From: Thermomucor indicae-seudaticae
Taxonomy: Eukaryota > Mucoromycota > Mucoromycetes > Mucorales > Lichtheimiaceae
Assembly (NCBI GenBank): GCA_000787465.1
Contig: JSYX01000457.1
Span: forward strand, 1-28,462
Length of the DNA stretch: 28,462 nucleotides
Direction of reading: 5' to 3'
Position 1 is the stretch's first letter. Each line of letters starts with the position of its first letter. Made by a program: the position numbers and the translations under genes. Shown in pieces: positions 1-10,842 of this stretch. Below the pieces are notes generated by a model that made no database searches, was not told the DNA's origin, and saw only the letters and a program-made list of their open reading frames with translations.

Positions 1-910
1 ATTGGAGGCGAACATACTCCAAAAGGGTCGTGAAGAATGCGTCGGAGTAGCGGCCCAAAAGCAAGATGGAAAAGCAAAGGTGATAGCGGGTCCCTTTGGC
101 GCACGCCTCGCCGTTGAAGTACGACCGGAGAGAGGAAGCCGCTGACATTGATCCGGATTTGTGTGCCGAAGAAAAGCCGTATTATGCATTGTACCAATTC
201 GGCAGGAAAGCCCCCGTGGTAAAGGACCCTCTCAAGATACTCTGGGTGGACGCGATCGTAAGCCTTCTCTTGGTCAAGAAGCAGGCCTATCTCAAGGCGA
301 GCGTGGCGTTGAGCATGATCCATAAGAAGACGGACCAGCATACCGTTGTCAGCTACATACCGGCCATGAACAAAGCCAGTTTGAGATGGATTGATGATGG
401 ACTCTGAAGCACTGATCATGCGACTGTTGAGTATCCGGGTAAAGACTTTAACATCGGTGTTTATCAAAGCAATGGGACGCCAGTTGGAAAGAAGTGAAGA
501 TCGCCTTTTTAGGAAGCAGACAAACACAAGTTTGGGACCATGAAGCTGGAAAAATTGCCTGCAGAAGAGCATCATTGTACACCTGGCAGGCCAGTTCCGC
601 GTATGATGGATGTTGAAATATCAGCTTCAGAACTGCGTAGGAAAGACCATCCATACCGAGACTGCTTTGTTTAGGAGCCCAAGAAGCACTATCTTGGAGG
701 TCAATAATGGTGAAGGGAGCCAACGATTCCGTGCGCACAGTTGGGTAGAAGCCGCATGAGGCCGGCAAATGCGAGAGAAGGTCCGTAACAGCATTCCGCA
801 CTGCAAAAAATTGGTAATTTCAACCCATGGAAACGTGGCTGAAATGTATGGCAAACTTCGAGTTTACGCCGAATTTCAGCGGCAGAAACTTCTAGTTTCA
901 GATTCCCCAA
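1..910 (-). pseudogene. LINE (non-LTR) retrotransposon reverse-transcriptase relic, partial
   Basis: Read on the minus strand, this stretch encodes the fingers and palm of a non-LTR retrotransposon reverse transcriptase. About 801-510 carries the motif SSLGMDGLSYAVLKLIF followed by VYNDALLQAIFPASW and CLLPKK. About 510-1 is a second open frame with SNWRPIALINTDVKVFTRI, then GFVHGRYVADN, palm motif A (LLLDQEKAYDRVHPEYL, catalytic Asp) and RQRDPLSPLLF, where the family normally has RQGDPLSP. At least two frame changes fall near 500-515, just after CLLPKK, so the copy is dead. The element continues past position 1; the YADD motif is not in the window. Upstream (above about 910) no endonuclease domain is recognisable, so the copy is 5'-truncated or badly decayed there. 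Family assignment is confident; the exact clade is not determined. Confidence 0.85.
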
Positions 911-1135
911 ATCTTACATTTCTTGTTAACAAAGCTCTGCTATTCTAGATTATATCCACAGATAGAATACGGTTTCTGTAATCGCTACTGACCATGCTAT
1001 AATCTTTCGGAAGGGATGGAAGTCCATATACGCCTGAAATGCGGATGCTACCGAAGACGTTTCCTACAAATTGCAGCCGCGTAAATGTGAGTGAAATTTC
1101 TGATTTTTTCCAGTGCCGATCAACACTGTGGGAAA

Positions 1136-1210
1136 GAATTGGGTGAATTTCGGGTGAAAACCGGTTCTTATTAAGCTTTTTCACCCAGTTTTCACCTTCA
1201 CCCTGAATTC
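1136..1210. repeat. Imperfect inverted repeat, GGGTGAA-type arms
   Basis: The left arm (1136-1164) contains GAATTGGGTGAA then GGGTGAAAACCGG. The reverse complement of the right arm (1185-1210) reads GAATTCAGGGTGAAGGTG followed by AAAACTGG. About 20 nt separate the arms. Further TTCACC/GGTGAAA words continue to about 1250. This could be the end of a decayed non-autonomous element or a local hairpin; no target-site duplication was identified. Confidence 0.5.
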
Positions 1211-1794
1211 AACTGGATTCCACCCGATTTTCACCTCACAACAGAAACAAGCATATCTCACCTACACTTGTATCATTATGTATTATGGTGCCGATCGCCT
1301 ATTCTCGACAATTTTTGAAAAAAAGTGCCAAATTTTTCAATTGAAGCACCGCTTTATTGTATACCAATTTCGGACATTTTCAAACTACGAGCAGCTTTTT
1401 ATTCGTCGAGGTATATCCTTCTGTGTGACTTATTTCTTCACTGCCTTCTCGGTAACTAACCCAACGAGACTTTTGTGATGGACATCCCGTTTCCTGAGAT
1501 TAAGTCTACCCATATCCGCGATCGAAATCAAAAAACAATAAAGCAGTAGAATGCAGCTGGCACGTTTATCCAGACAGCTGTCCTTTATATACGCTGTGAG
1601 GCAATTTGTTTCGTATTGGATCATCTGCTCAAAACCGTCAACCCGCATCGATCCGAAGCCGCCTTCATCAGAAATATCTATCAAATACATGTAATTACTT
1701 TCACTGGCTGATCAATGAGCACTGTGAGCCAATCCCATGACGAGGAAGCTGGGGTGAAGTCGTGATCATTATTAGTCCACTACAGGAGAAATAA

Positions 1795-2140
1795 TCCTTG
1801 AATTTTGATTATGCCAGGATGAAGTAAAGGATATGTCCTAGAATTAAAGGTTACGTAAAGGATGATGCTTGAATTCAAGGACTAGTTCAATGATAATTTA
1901 AAGATCGTATCCTTGAATTCAATGATTACTGCTTTTTGCAATAACTATAGCCTAAACCCACTCCGAAGCATCTGCATGACCTTTGAAGATCGGTTGCCCC
2001 GAAACGGGAGTTGAAAACTCGGACCTTGACTAGGTCAGTCCCGCGATAGAAGCTGAAAGCTATCCTTGAACGACGCTTGAATGGCTCGAATGCAAGCTTC
2101 ATTCAAGAATATATCTTTGGATTGAAGGATTGGTTTTCCC
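1795..2140. repeat. CTTGAATTC-rich degenerate repeat patch
   Basis: Related words recur on both strands: CCTTGAATTTTGAT (about 1796), CCTAGAATTAAAGG (about 1837), GCTTGAATTCAAGGAC (about 1868), CCTTGAATTCAATGATT (about 1911), CCTTGAACGACGCTTGAATG (about 2064), CATTCAAGAATAT and GGATTGAAGGATT (about 2100-2130). Several are near-palindromic. The pattern is real by eye, but the period is irregular and the function unknown. Confidence 0.4.
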
Positions 2141-2626
2141 GTAGTGGTCATTGAACATTTGACGCTGTTAAAACGTAAATAAGGCGGGAGTGACCCTATA
2201 ATCGACAGAGGCGTATATGCGACGAGCATCTACGCTCGAATACGCGTTCCACGCGTGCTTTATGCTACATGAATCGCCAGGAAAATATTTAACCGCACGT
2301 TCTCGTGTAATCGCCATGACCAATAGGTGCACTGACCCTGTGCCATTCGCAAGATTTACTTATGATTTAAACACCGACGGCCCGTTTTTGGACGCTTATT
2401 TCTCCACAGTTTATTAGCACAATGAAAAATCCAATCCATAACAATTATCCTTTAGAGGCATGAAAAGCATTATTATGGATTAGTCTTCCTGAATATTGTG
2501 GGTAGCTTCTGTAATAAGAGCTGGAAGATGTGCCCAAAAATTGTCGAGTTAAGAAGCTCCGCACCACACCTCAAATGAGGTAACTTAACAGTCACCTTGC
2601 CGGACTTTACCGGACTGTGGCTGTGA

Positions 2627-3034
2627 TGTACCTCAAAAGTCGGCTGGCAAGGAATTTTAAGGTAACTCAAGCGCCAATGGTTGCCTGCTAGACACGCTTG
2701 GGGTAACTCCCTGTATCTCAAGTGCTGATATATGACAGATGCGCGAGTTAAAATCGCAGGCAAGCAAGTTTTAGGTACCTCAAGCGCCGTTGTTGACAAG
2801 CGAAATGGTTCGGCATAGCAGAAAAGAAACTTTATGGTACCTCAAGCCTTGCCAATCATCGGAAACATGAGTCAAAATAGCGGACAAGGAACTTCGAGGT
2901 ACCTCAAGCGCTGCTATTTGCCAGAAACATCAGTTAAAAGCGACTTTATTATTGCAGTGACACGGCCGAAACAGGACTGTTAACGTACCTCATTCCGGCG
3001 GGACCGTTGGGGTACCTCAAAGAGGGTACCTCAA
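2627..3034 (+). repeat. Degenerate 62-bp minisatellite, core GGTACCTCAAG
   Basis: The core GGTACCTCAAG(CGC) or a close variant starts at 2627, 2661, 2712, 2774, 2836, 2898, 2984, 3011 and 3025. The spacings 2712-2774-2836-2898 are each exactly 62 bp. Copies share internal words such as GAAACATSAGT and AGTTAAAA in addition to the core. The outer copies are shortened or decayed (34, 51, 86, 27 and 14 bp spacings). The array ends about 500 bp upstream of the Dicer-like start codon. Minus-strand reading frames through it are a by-product of the repeat. Confidence 0.8.
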
Positions 3035-3538
3035 AATTACGTGGATGCTGAATGCCATTGTTTAAGTACTAGCGAAGGCATAAGTCATTATAGACGACGT
3101 CTGTATTGAAGAAGTGCATTGTCTCAGTCATATTTTTCTGTGACAAAAAAAAGGCGCTTTACCAGAGACACAGTATTGCACCAGGATCTGACTGACCGTT
3201 CCTTTGGATAATGCCTCCAAATATACAGTTATTCCATAACATTATCTGCAAGTTGACAGAGGGAAGTCCTCTCGCCTGTACTGCGCAAAAATATGTCCTT
3301 CGCAAATACCACACGAGTTGTGAAAGTGCCTCACATTGCTTGCTTTATGCTTATTCATTGAAAACCGTGAAACTTAAGCGAGTCTATGCACGTGGTTTGA
3401 TTATTACGGAACAAAGAATTTGTCCCGAGGAAGTTCAGGCCTCCTCCAAGGACCGCGCCTTCCAAATTTCTGTTCCCTCTCCACGTATCTCAGTTCTTCA
3501 AAAGGTTCCCTTGCACTTTTTGCAATTCGGCCAGAACC
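3035..3538. other. Upstream region of the Dicer-like gene
   Basis: No recognisable gene. A 148-codon frame starting at 3211 runs through it and into the first Dicer exon in another frame; it resembles no family and is treated as chance. The last 130 bases are pyrimidine-rich (CTCCTCC, TTCCCTCTCC), as is usual before fungal start codons. No convincing TATA box was found. Confidence 0.5.
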
Positions 3539-6500
3539 ATGGTGGATTTGACAGTAGACAACAATACCGCAACAACGAAGAGGGACGAGCAGCAGCAGCA
3601 AGACGGGACAATGACATTAACAGATGGAGAACGACAAAGAATTTCGAAATACGTTGATCTTGAATTTCAGGATGCCAAGCCAGACAAAAAGGCAAAAACG
3701 GCTGATCAATTCTTGTTTGAAGAGAAACACGGCCTTGAAGATGATACCAATGAATCATTGGACGACGTTGACAAAGCTCCTGAGGGACAGAAAATGCTTG
3801 AACCTCGTGCATACCAATATGAATTATACCAAAAGGCCACACAGGAGAATGTCATTGCTGTTCTGGATACCGGCAGTGGTAAAACGCTTATTGCTGTCAT
3901 GCTTATCAAAGATATGGTCAACAAGGAAAAACAAGAGCGACTGACACGACGACATGTATGTTTGTTTCTGTGTCTGGCAATTTTATTGTGTGGAGGAGGA
4001 AGACAGACAGACCTAACGATGCTACTTGCAACAGACAAAACTGACATTCTTTTTGGTCGACCGTGTTCCTCTCGTGTTTCAGCAAGCAAGCGTAATCGAA
4101 GCCAATTGTGATGCCCGTGTTCAATCCATGTGTGGTCAAATGGATGTGGACAGTTGGTCTGAAAAGAAATGGCGCCAGATCTTTGAGGAGAACGATGTGT
4201 GTGTAATGACGGCGCAGATTTTCTTGGATACCCTTCGGCATGGTTTTATTCACATGGAACAAGTGAGTTTCTTGTTCTCTGAGTTGTTGGGACCAGGTCT
4301 ACATTAATAACGTCGCTAAGAGTAAGGCTCTTCTTCTTAGGTCAACCTACTCATCTTTGACGAATGTCATCATGCTACAAAACGGCATCCATATAACCTA
4401 ATCATGCGCGAATTCTACGAGCGATGCGATAAGGACAAGAGACCAAAGATCTTTGGCATGACAGCGTCGCCGATGCATGCCAAGACTGGAGTCCAATACA
4501 GCGCAGTGTAAATGACTCATGTGTGCCCCATATCAGAGTCAGCTCTCTTGTACTCATAGGATTAAGCTCTTGTCTAGCCACCTAGAACGAAACCTTCATA
4601 GTCGGATATATACGGCTACTAATATAGAGCTGCTGGCCCCGACATTGAACAAACCGCGCGAAATCACGCTCGAGTATGCGCCATCGGAAGGATACGACCA
4701 GACAGAGTTGACGAAAGCTATACGAAAGAAACTGGGTGCGATTGATCGTTTCAAGAGATGCTTTTACATAACAAGCAATGTGCTGTCGCATCTTGGGCCT
4801 TGGTGCTGTGATAGACTATGGCGTCATATTTTGGGTGAATTGGACGAACGAGTATCCATGGACACGCAGGACATGCCGAAAGAACAACTGATGGAAGAGG
4901 ATCGGCTGGTACGCGAGGCATACGAGCTGACGATAGGCGTGGCGCCCGATGACCCAGATTTTCTGGATACAAAGCTCTTTACGAGCAAAGTAGGCAAGTT
5001 GATGAGCGCACTCGCCATATATGCGGACAACATGCCAGAATTCTGTGGCATTGTATTCGTTGAACGGAGACATACTGCCATCACAATATGCATGCTTATC
5101 GAAGCTTGCTCACGGTTTAAGGGCAAGCTGCGGTGTGGAGTGTTGATTGGACACGGCACCACAAACGAGGGAGATATTCAAATGAAATTCAATGAACAAA
5201 ACAGGGTGATCCAAAAGTTCAGGAATGGGGAGTTGAACCTGCTGATAGCTACCAATGTGGCTGAAGAAGGTCTGGATATCCAACCATGCAACGTTGTTAT
5301 ACGGTAGGATAGGAAGGCTGGCCAAGATGAAAATATAATTAGGGAGACTCATGAGGAAAACTTCTTTTTCTTTCGACAGGTTCGACTTCTTCCATACGTT
5401 AATTGGATATATACAGTCAAGAGGAAGAGCTCGACGGCCTGCTTCAAAGTACATCATGCTTATGGAGCAGAGCAACGCAAGTCAGGCAGCAAGGTTGGCT
5501 GAATTCCGCCAACTGGAAACAGACATGAAAGAGTTCTGTCGTAGCCTTCCTGAAGAGCGTAATATGGCTCTCAAGTTTGCAAACGGTTTGTATGATGACC
5601 CAAACGAAGATGGTTATGACTCGGATGATGACGATGAGGATTTCAATGAGCGGATCTACCTGATCCCATCAACGGGAGCCACCATAACCATGCATTCAGC
5701 TGTGCCGCTCATCCATCGCTACTGTGGCTCGTTACCATCAGATAGCTTCTGTATTCTGCAGCCCATCTTTGAGGTGTTCCCGACAAACGACGGTTTCACT
5801 TGCACTCTGCGTCTTCCAAGCAACGCTGCTATCCGGGAGGTCACATCAGAGACAGCCAGAACCAAGGGCAAAGCGAAAAGAATGGCAGCCCTGGACGCCT
5901 GCAAGGAGCTGCATAAATTAGGCGCCTTTGACGACCACTTGCTTCCAAAGAATTATAAGCGAGAGATCCTTGGCGAGATGGCTCCGCAAGTCGACGAGAA
6001 TGGTAATATTATTGGGAGCCGACGTCGACGTGGTATCTATGAAAAACGCACCCCGCGTTTCTGGGAAAGGGAAGAAGAAAAGCTACCGGAAGAAGAGAAT
6101 GTCCAAATGGAAGACTTGCAGAATGGGGAGGTATCTTCAGAAAGGGAAAGGGCACTGATTAATGGTCTAAACGTATCCCGACGACGAAAAGAACCCGCTC
6201 ACGCAGGATTGAACAACACGACTACGTACACAGACGGTGCCGTGTCGGTGCAAAAGGGGCCATTCGTGATCAACACGGTGCCCCTGGTGCCTGGAAAGAT
6301 GAATGGCAGCCAGGCCAAACCAGTTACAACAAATAATACCGATGCGATGTCCGAACCCCTTTCGTCTCAAAACCAAAATGGGGATTTGGGCGTGGCATCT
6401 TCGCATGAAAACGGCGCGATCATGGAGACCGATACAGCAGACAAAGCTACGAACGAGGAAGCAAACAAAGCAAAAGAAGGGGAAGAAGATATTGGAGAAG

Positions 6501-8870
6501 GCCCGTTTACCTTGTGGATGACAGTGATAGATATTGATCTGAGCAAGGGTGTTTTTGGCGACGACCCGATCCGCCGCATGTCTTTTCTAACGTGGAAGGA
6601 GTTTCCCCAACTTCCGACCATTGAGCTGTTCACAAAAGTGGCATCCTTTCAAGTCGTGTGTCGCAGCTTTTCGGAATCATTTCAAGTTGATCGAGAAGTC
6701 TTGGATACATTGGCCAACTTCACATTGAAACTTGTCTCTTCCATAACCAACAAGACTTTTTCCTGCCCACTTGGAAAATTCCCGTACTTCCTGGCGCCCC
6801 TGAGGTCGATGAATGGGGACAGTCTCTTTGGATCTAACTCGGAATACATGCAATGGATCGACTGGGATGAAATCTCACTTGCCCTCGAAAAGAATACGAT
6901 CCCGGTGGAGCTAGATCTCTTGGAGGAATCCCTTAAGGACCGCATTATAATCGATTACTCTGATAATCAGCGGCGATACTATGTGCAGGGTATTTGCAAT
7001 GAGCTTACGCCAATGTCATCAATACCAGAGGACATGAAGATCCGAGAAACAGGTTATGAGAACTTTGCAGCATATTACAAAGAGATATACAAGCTAGAGG
7101 TGACCCGACCTGATCAGCCTCTTGTACGAGTCAAAAGGATTGCCAAAGTGATGAACTATCTGATGCCTGTGCCACCTGAAGCAGCCAAAGACAAAGGAAG
7201 GACAGCCACGTTTGTTATTCCAGAGTTCTGCAATTTGTTCACGATAAGCGCCAGTGTTTTCAGGTCGGCCATGCTGATACCCTCAATCATGACACGCGTG
7301 GACTCCTTCCTGCTGGTTCGGGAAGCTTGTGCTCGCTATGATATACCCGCCAATGACCCTTTGATGTTGGAGGCTTACACGACGCCATCCGCAAGCATGG
7401 CGATGAATTACGAGCGTCTGGAAACGCTTGGAGGTAATAAAAATATAATCGAGGGTATAATAGAAAAGAATGCTGATAATCATTTTGCAAGAGCAGACTC
7501 CTTACTAAAATTCATCGCGACGATCCGACTTTATATCAACTTTCCATTTTCCAATGAAGGAGAGTTGCACTGTCTTCGTATCCGAGTCATTTGCAACCGT
7601 GCACTGTATAGGGCTGCTAAGAGACTAAAGATCTTCCGCTTTGTGACAAGTCATGCTTTCAACCGTCGCTATTGGCGTCCTCATCACTTTGTCGCCAGCA
7701 CTGACACGGAGGATACGCTGAAGGACACGCGGCAACACATGTTGTCCGATAAGACGTTGGCCGATATTGTTGAGGCATCACTGGGAGCCGCATACCTTAG
7801 CAGTGGGCTAGAAGGCGGCTTGCATTGCGCTATAGCCATGCAAATTCCATTTGATGAAATCAAGACATGGAGCGACTTTTGGTCAGCCTATCTCGAATCT
7901 CGAGATAAAATACCACCTCGTGCCGAAGTAAAAGCACTTCGATCTCTAAGTGTGAGCCGTGTTCAAGAGATTGCCGGCTACGTGTTCAATACGCCACTTT
8001 TGATTGTGGAAGCGTTGACGCATGCGAGTTTACCCAACTCGACTGCACCATGTTACCAACGACTTGAATTCCTGGGGGATGCTATCCTGGACTTTTTGGT
8101 TATTCGCTACTTGTATGATAAGTACCCCAGTGCAGACCCTGGTTTGATCACGGACCTCAAGGACTCTTGTGTGAACAACCATGTCCTTGGCGTTATTTGC
8201 ATTGAGATCCAGTTGCACACGCAGATTATCCACTATTCTGGCCGTCTGGTCCGAGCCATCGAGGAGTTCGTGAATGAGCTGGAAAGCGTGAAGCAACGCG
8301 GAGAGGCACATGGAGAATATTGGACCGATATGACCGTACCAAAGGTACTCTCCGATGTCGTGGAAAGTATGCTGGGTGCTGTATTTGTCGACGCTGGTTT
8401 CGACTTGACACCCGTCGAAAAAGTCTTTCAAAATTGGATGATCCCATTGTATGATAAACATGTGACACCGGAAACATTGAAGATTCATCCCTTGCGCAAA
8501 TTGACTACGGATTTGCAGCGGATGGGCTGCGATTGCTTTATGCTGAGGTGAGTCAAACTCTGCTTATTTATGCATATGCAGCCCTAACTTGATAATTAAT
8601 CAAACTGCTGCGTATGATAAATTATTACATAGAAATCATACGACCCAGTCCAATGCACCGGATAGCCAGAAATGTGTGATCTTTCTGCATGATAAGCCCC
8701 TTGCTACGGGTTCGGCAGATAATATCAAGGCTGCCCGAAGGAATGCAGCAACGAAAGCGTCGCAACGTCTGGAAGAAGAACCAGATTTGCTCGAGAGAAT
8801 ATGTGATTGTGGCATCCTCGAACGAAAACGGAAGAGATATATGGAGGATGATGATGAGGACGAAGACTAG
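3539..8870 (+). CDS. dcl: Dicer-like endoribonuclease (RNA silencing)
   Basis: Cleaves double-stranded RNA into small RNAs for gene silencing. I place seven exons at 3539-3955, 4035-4262, 4341-4507, 4578-5303, 5380-7433, 7497-8547 and 8633-8870; phases agree throughout and give 1626 aa. Domains: DExH helicase with DTGSGKT (110-116), DECH (222-225) and GMTASP (254-259); helicase C with ATNVAEEGLDI and the IQSRGRARR arginine-finger motif (about 524); Dicer dimerisation domain (about 612-700); an acidic, low-complexity linker (about 700-880); PAZ (about 1030-1138); RNase IIIa with ERLETLGDSLLKF (from 1191) and D1287/E1290; RNase IIIb with E1388/D1392 and D1484/E1487; C-terminal dsRNA-binding region (about 1549-1610) and an acidic tail. 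All catalytic acidic residues are present, so it should be active. The start has a good context (AACCATGG). The 63-nt intron 7434-7496 is stop-free. Whether it is the DCL1 or DCL2 paralogue cannot be told from here. Confidence 0.95.
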
Positions 8871-9359
8871 GACCGAAAACTTCGGTCTATGCTATATTAA
8901 ATAATTTATGACGATATGTTTCGATGTGCATAGATTTTACAGAGTCATCTATGCTCATGTAATTAAAGATACAAAGGCATATTATGCTGCGAGAAGAAGA
9001 GGTAATTGTTCAAGCGCAAAAGCGATTCTTTTCTTTCCAGGAAGCAGCAAATGAACAACACTATGTAGCTTTCCGGTCAGCTTCAGGCAGCATTTTATAA
9101 CAATAGTAACACATCGGTACCATCTTCATGCCATTCGTCTACGTCAAGTGTGGTGATGATGGATTTTTACACACCAAGTAACAGACTAGTGCCTCTACGA
9201 ATGTAAGCATTCCCATCACACCACGATGTCATGAGCCGGCTGGAACAACCGTGTTATTGGTAACATGCTTTCCAGAACCAGAGCAAGACAAACGAAATCA
9301 GAGTTCAAAGCAGATTAAGAATCACTACTTCTGGTCTGTTATTTCGGAACCCCACAAGA
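8871..9359. other. Dicer 3' flank and spacer
   Basis: A possible ATTAAA polyadenylation word lies about 25 nt after the Dicer stop. The remainder is non-coding spacer leading into the Sec2-like fossil; nothing else is recognisable. Confidence 0.4.
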
Positions 9360-9840
9360 GATACAGCAGTCGAAAGAGTGCGTCAAGCGCGAACAGGAGG
9401 ACTTGTCCCAGCGATGGGTTTAAAGAGGCCAATGCAATGGTCTTGATCGAAGAATAAGAGGATCTGAGAAAACTTGGACAAAGCACAGAGCGAGTTACGA
9501 AAAGTGCAGGAGGAATTGAGGGATTTGCCAAGGCAGATTGCTGATAATGATAATAACCTCGCACACCGCGACCGCCAGCGTCATCATCGCCAACGGATAT
9601 GAGTGGCCTCCAGGGAAGAACAATACCGATTGACGTTGATAGTAGCTAGATTCCGAACGTTCGTGGATGCACTGAGAACTGTACCCTTACGTAAGCTCCA
9701 TTCACTACCTTACATGAAGCAGATTTTGGATAGTGATATTCGACCTACACTTCGGTTTGAACCGACACTAAACAACCTATGGATGCAGACGCCGTCTGGA
9801 AATATTGAATTGTTACTGATTTCGTACATCGTATTCTGAC
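9360..9840 (+). pseudogene. Sec2/Rabin8-like Rab exchange factor fossil
   Basis: Fragments in successive plus-strand frames match the order seen in Sec2p-type guanine-nucleotide exchange factors. They are KREQEDLSQR (about 9385-9414), FKEANAMV (about 9418-9441, the EANxMV core of the Sec2 coiled coil), coiled-coil LDKAQSELRKVQEELRDLP (about 9470-9530), then FRTFVDAL and PLRKLHSLPYMKQILDSDI followed by RPTLRF (about 9650-9755). This last piece is equivalent to the region after the coiled coil where Rabin8/Sec2 have a PF-ED-I-PCL-F signature. Stops and frame changes separate the pieces and no splice signals restore the frame, so I call it a decayed copy. Intact members activate the Sec4/Rab8 GTPase in exocytosis. 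The identification rests on motif memory and needs a profile search. Confidence 0.55.
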
Positions 9841-10739
9841 GAATGGTCATACATCGATCGATATTGTGGTGATCGAATCGATTCTGTCATTCAGTTTTAC
9901 GCGGTTTTTTTTTTTTGCGAAACCTTCATATCAACAACGGTGCTTCTTATCGGCAGTTGGCGGATATCTATCACCAAGAATGCGGCTTCAAATGTTCCTG
10001 AGCAGGCAAACTTTTTTTTCTGTTTCAAAAGCAGCACTTTTTGCCTGCTTTAGCCTTTTGTGTACCTTTTTCTGATAAGGTCTTTGACCTTTGACAGAAT
10101 GGGAGTTTAAGCAACGGTTGGCATGGATACTAAGGGAACGGATATGTCCGCAGGAAAAAGATAGCACTCTTAATCATACTGGCTTTTTCTTTGCAATTTA
10201 CGAACTTCGTATTTGTTTTCGACGTTGTAAGTGAAGCATCTTTTTCGCCAAGCATAAAGCATGATTTGCGTCAGTCATAGAAGCATGTTTGAACCGAATG
10301 AGGAAGTTTTTGCGCGCAAATTACAGTTCAAAAGGATCTTCTGACGCGATACGATATATATTCTTCGAGATTGGTAAGAACGAAAGAAACATTCTGAGAA
10401 GTACATTGCATGCTAACATTCTGGGTGTTTGTACTCCTCTGGATGTCTTTCGCGTCGACCAGTTCGCCCAGCAAGTACCGCTAGACTAGCTGGTAGGTGT
10501 CCAAAAATAAAATATCCTCTGTGTTCAAGTTCTCATTAAAGTGCATGAAATGGGTTTCACTTCTAGGGCGAAGTTGCTTTTTGGTTGACGCAAAAGAGAG
10601 ACATCCGGAGGGACCAAAACATCTTCACAATCCAGTAACGGCGTGAGCGCACGTTATCGCGACTTTTTTACCCACGATAAACAAAAGAGACCATGTGACC
10701 TCCTTATCTTACCAAATACAGATTCCGAAAACAGCAACC
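9841..10739. other. Spacer upstream of the nucleoside transporter gene
   Basis: AT-rich spacer with T and A runs (for example 9905-9916 and 10011-10020). A 66-codon frame at 10289-10489 ends in a protein-like stretch but matches no family that I know. Two GATA-type cores (TTATC at about 10653 and TTATCTTACC at about 10704) lie in front of the transporter and could be sites for nitrogen-regulatory GATA factors; this is inference only. Confidence 0.4.
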
Positions 10740-10746
10740 TATAAAA
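10740..10746 (+). promoter_or_regulatory. TATA box of the nucleoside transporter gene
   Basis: TATAAAA lies 97 nt upstream of the ATG at 10843. A strongly pyrimidine-rich leader (CCTTTTTTTCC, CTTTTCTCTCC) fills the interval, as expected for a fungal core promoter and 5' UTR. Confidence 0.6.
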
Positions 10747-10842
10747 AACTTTTTTTCACCTTTGCATTTCACTTTCCCCGCCTTTTTTTCCTTCCCGCCA
10801 CTGTAATACACTTTTCTCTCCTGCGTCTTTCTAGTTATATCC

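Larger units (their letters stand above)
911..2580. other. Gene-poor spacer with scattered inverted repeats
   Basis: About 1.7 kb of AT-rich sequence without a recognisable gene. Short frames exist on the minus strand at 945-1184 and 1430-1690; the second has a protein-like start (MYLIDISDEGGFGSMRV) but no recognisable family and no splice partner that I can defend. The stretch holds the GGGTGAA inverted repeat (1136-1210) and the CTTGAATTC-rich patch (about 1795-2140), listed separately. Confidence 0.5.

Noticed and set aside
96..407. 103-codon plus-strand frame
   Set aside because: It is the antisense of the LINE reverse-transcriptase palm region, whose minus-strand translation has clear family motifs.
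2473..2799. 108-codon minus-strand frame
   Set aside because: It reads through the 62-bp tandem repeat and has no family similarity.
3211..3657. 148-codon plus-strand frame before the Dicer gene
   Set aside because: It overlaps Dicer exon 1 in another frame and its composition is not protein-like.
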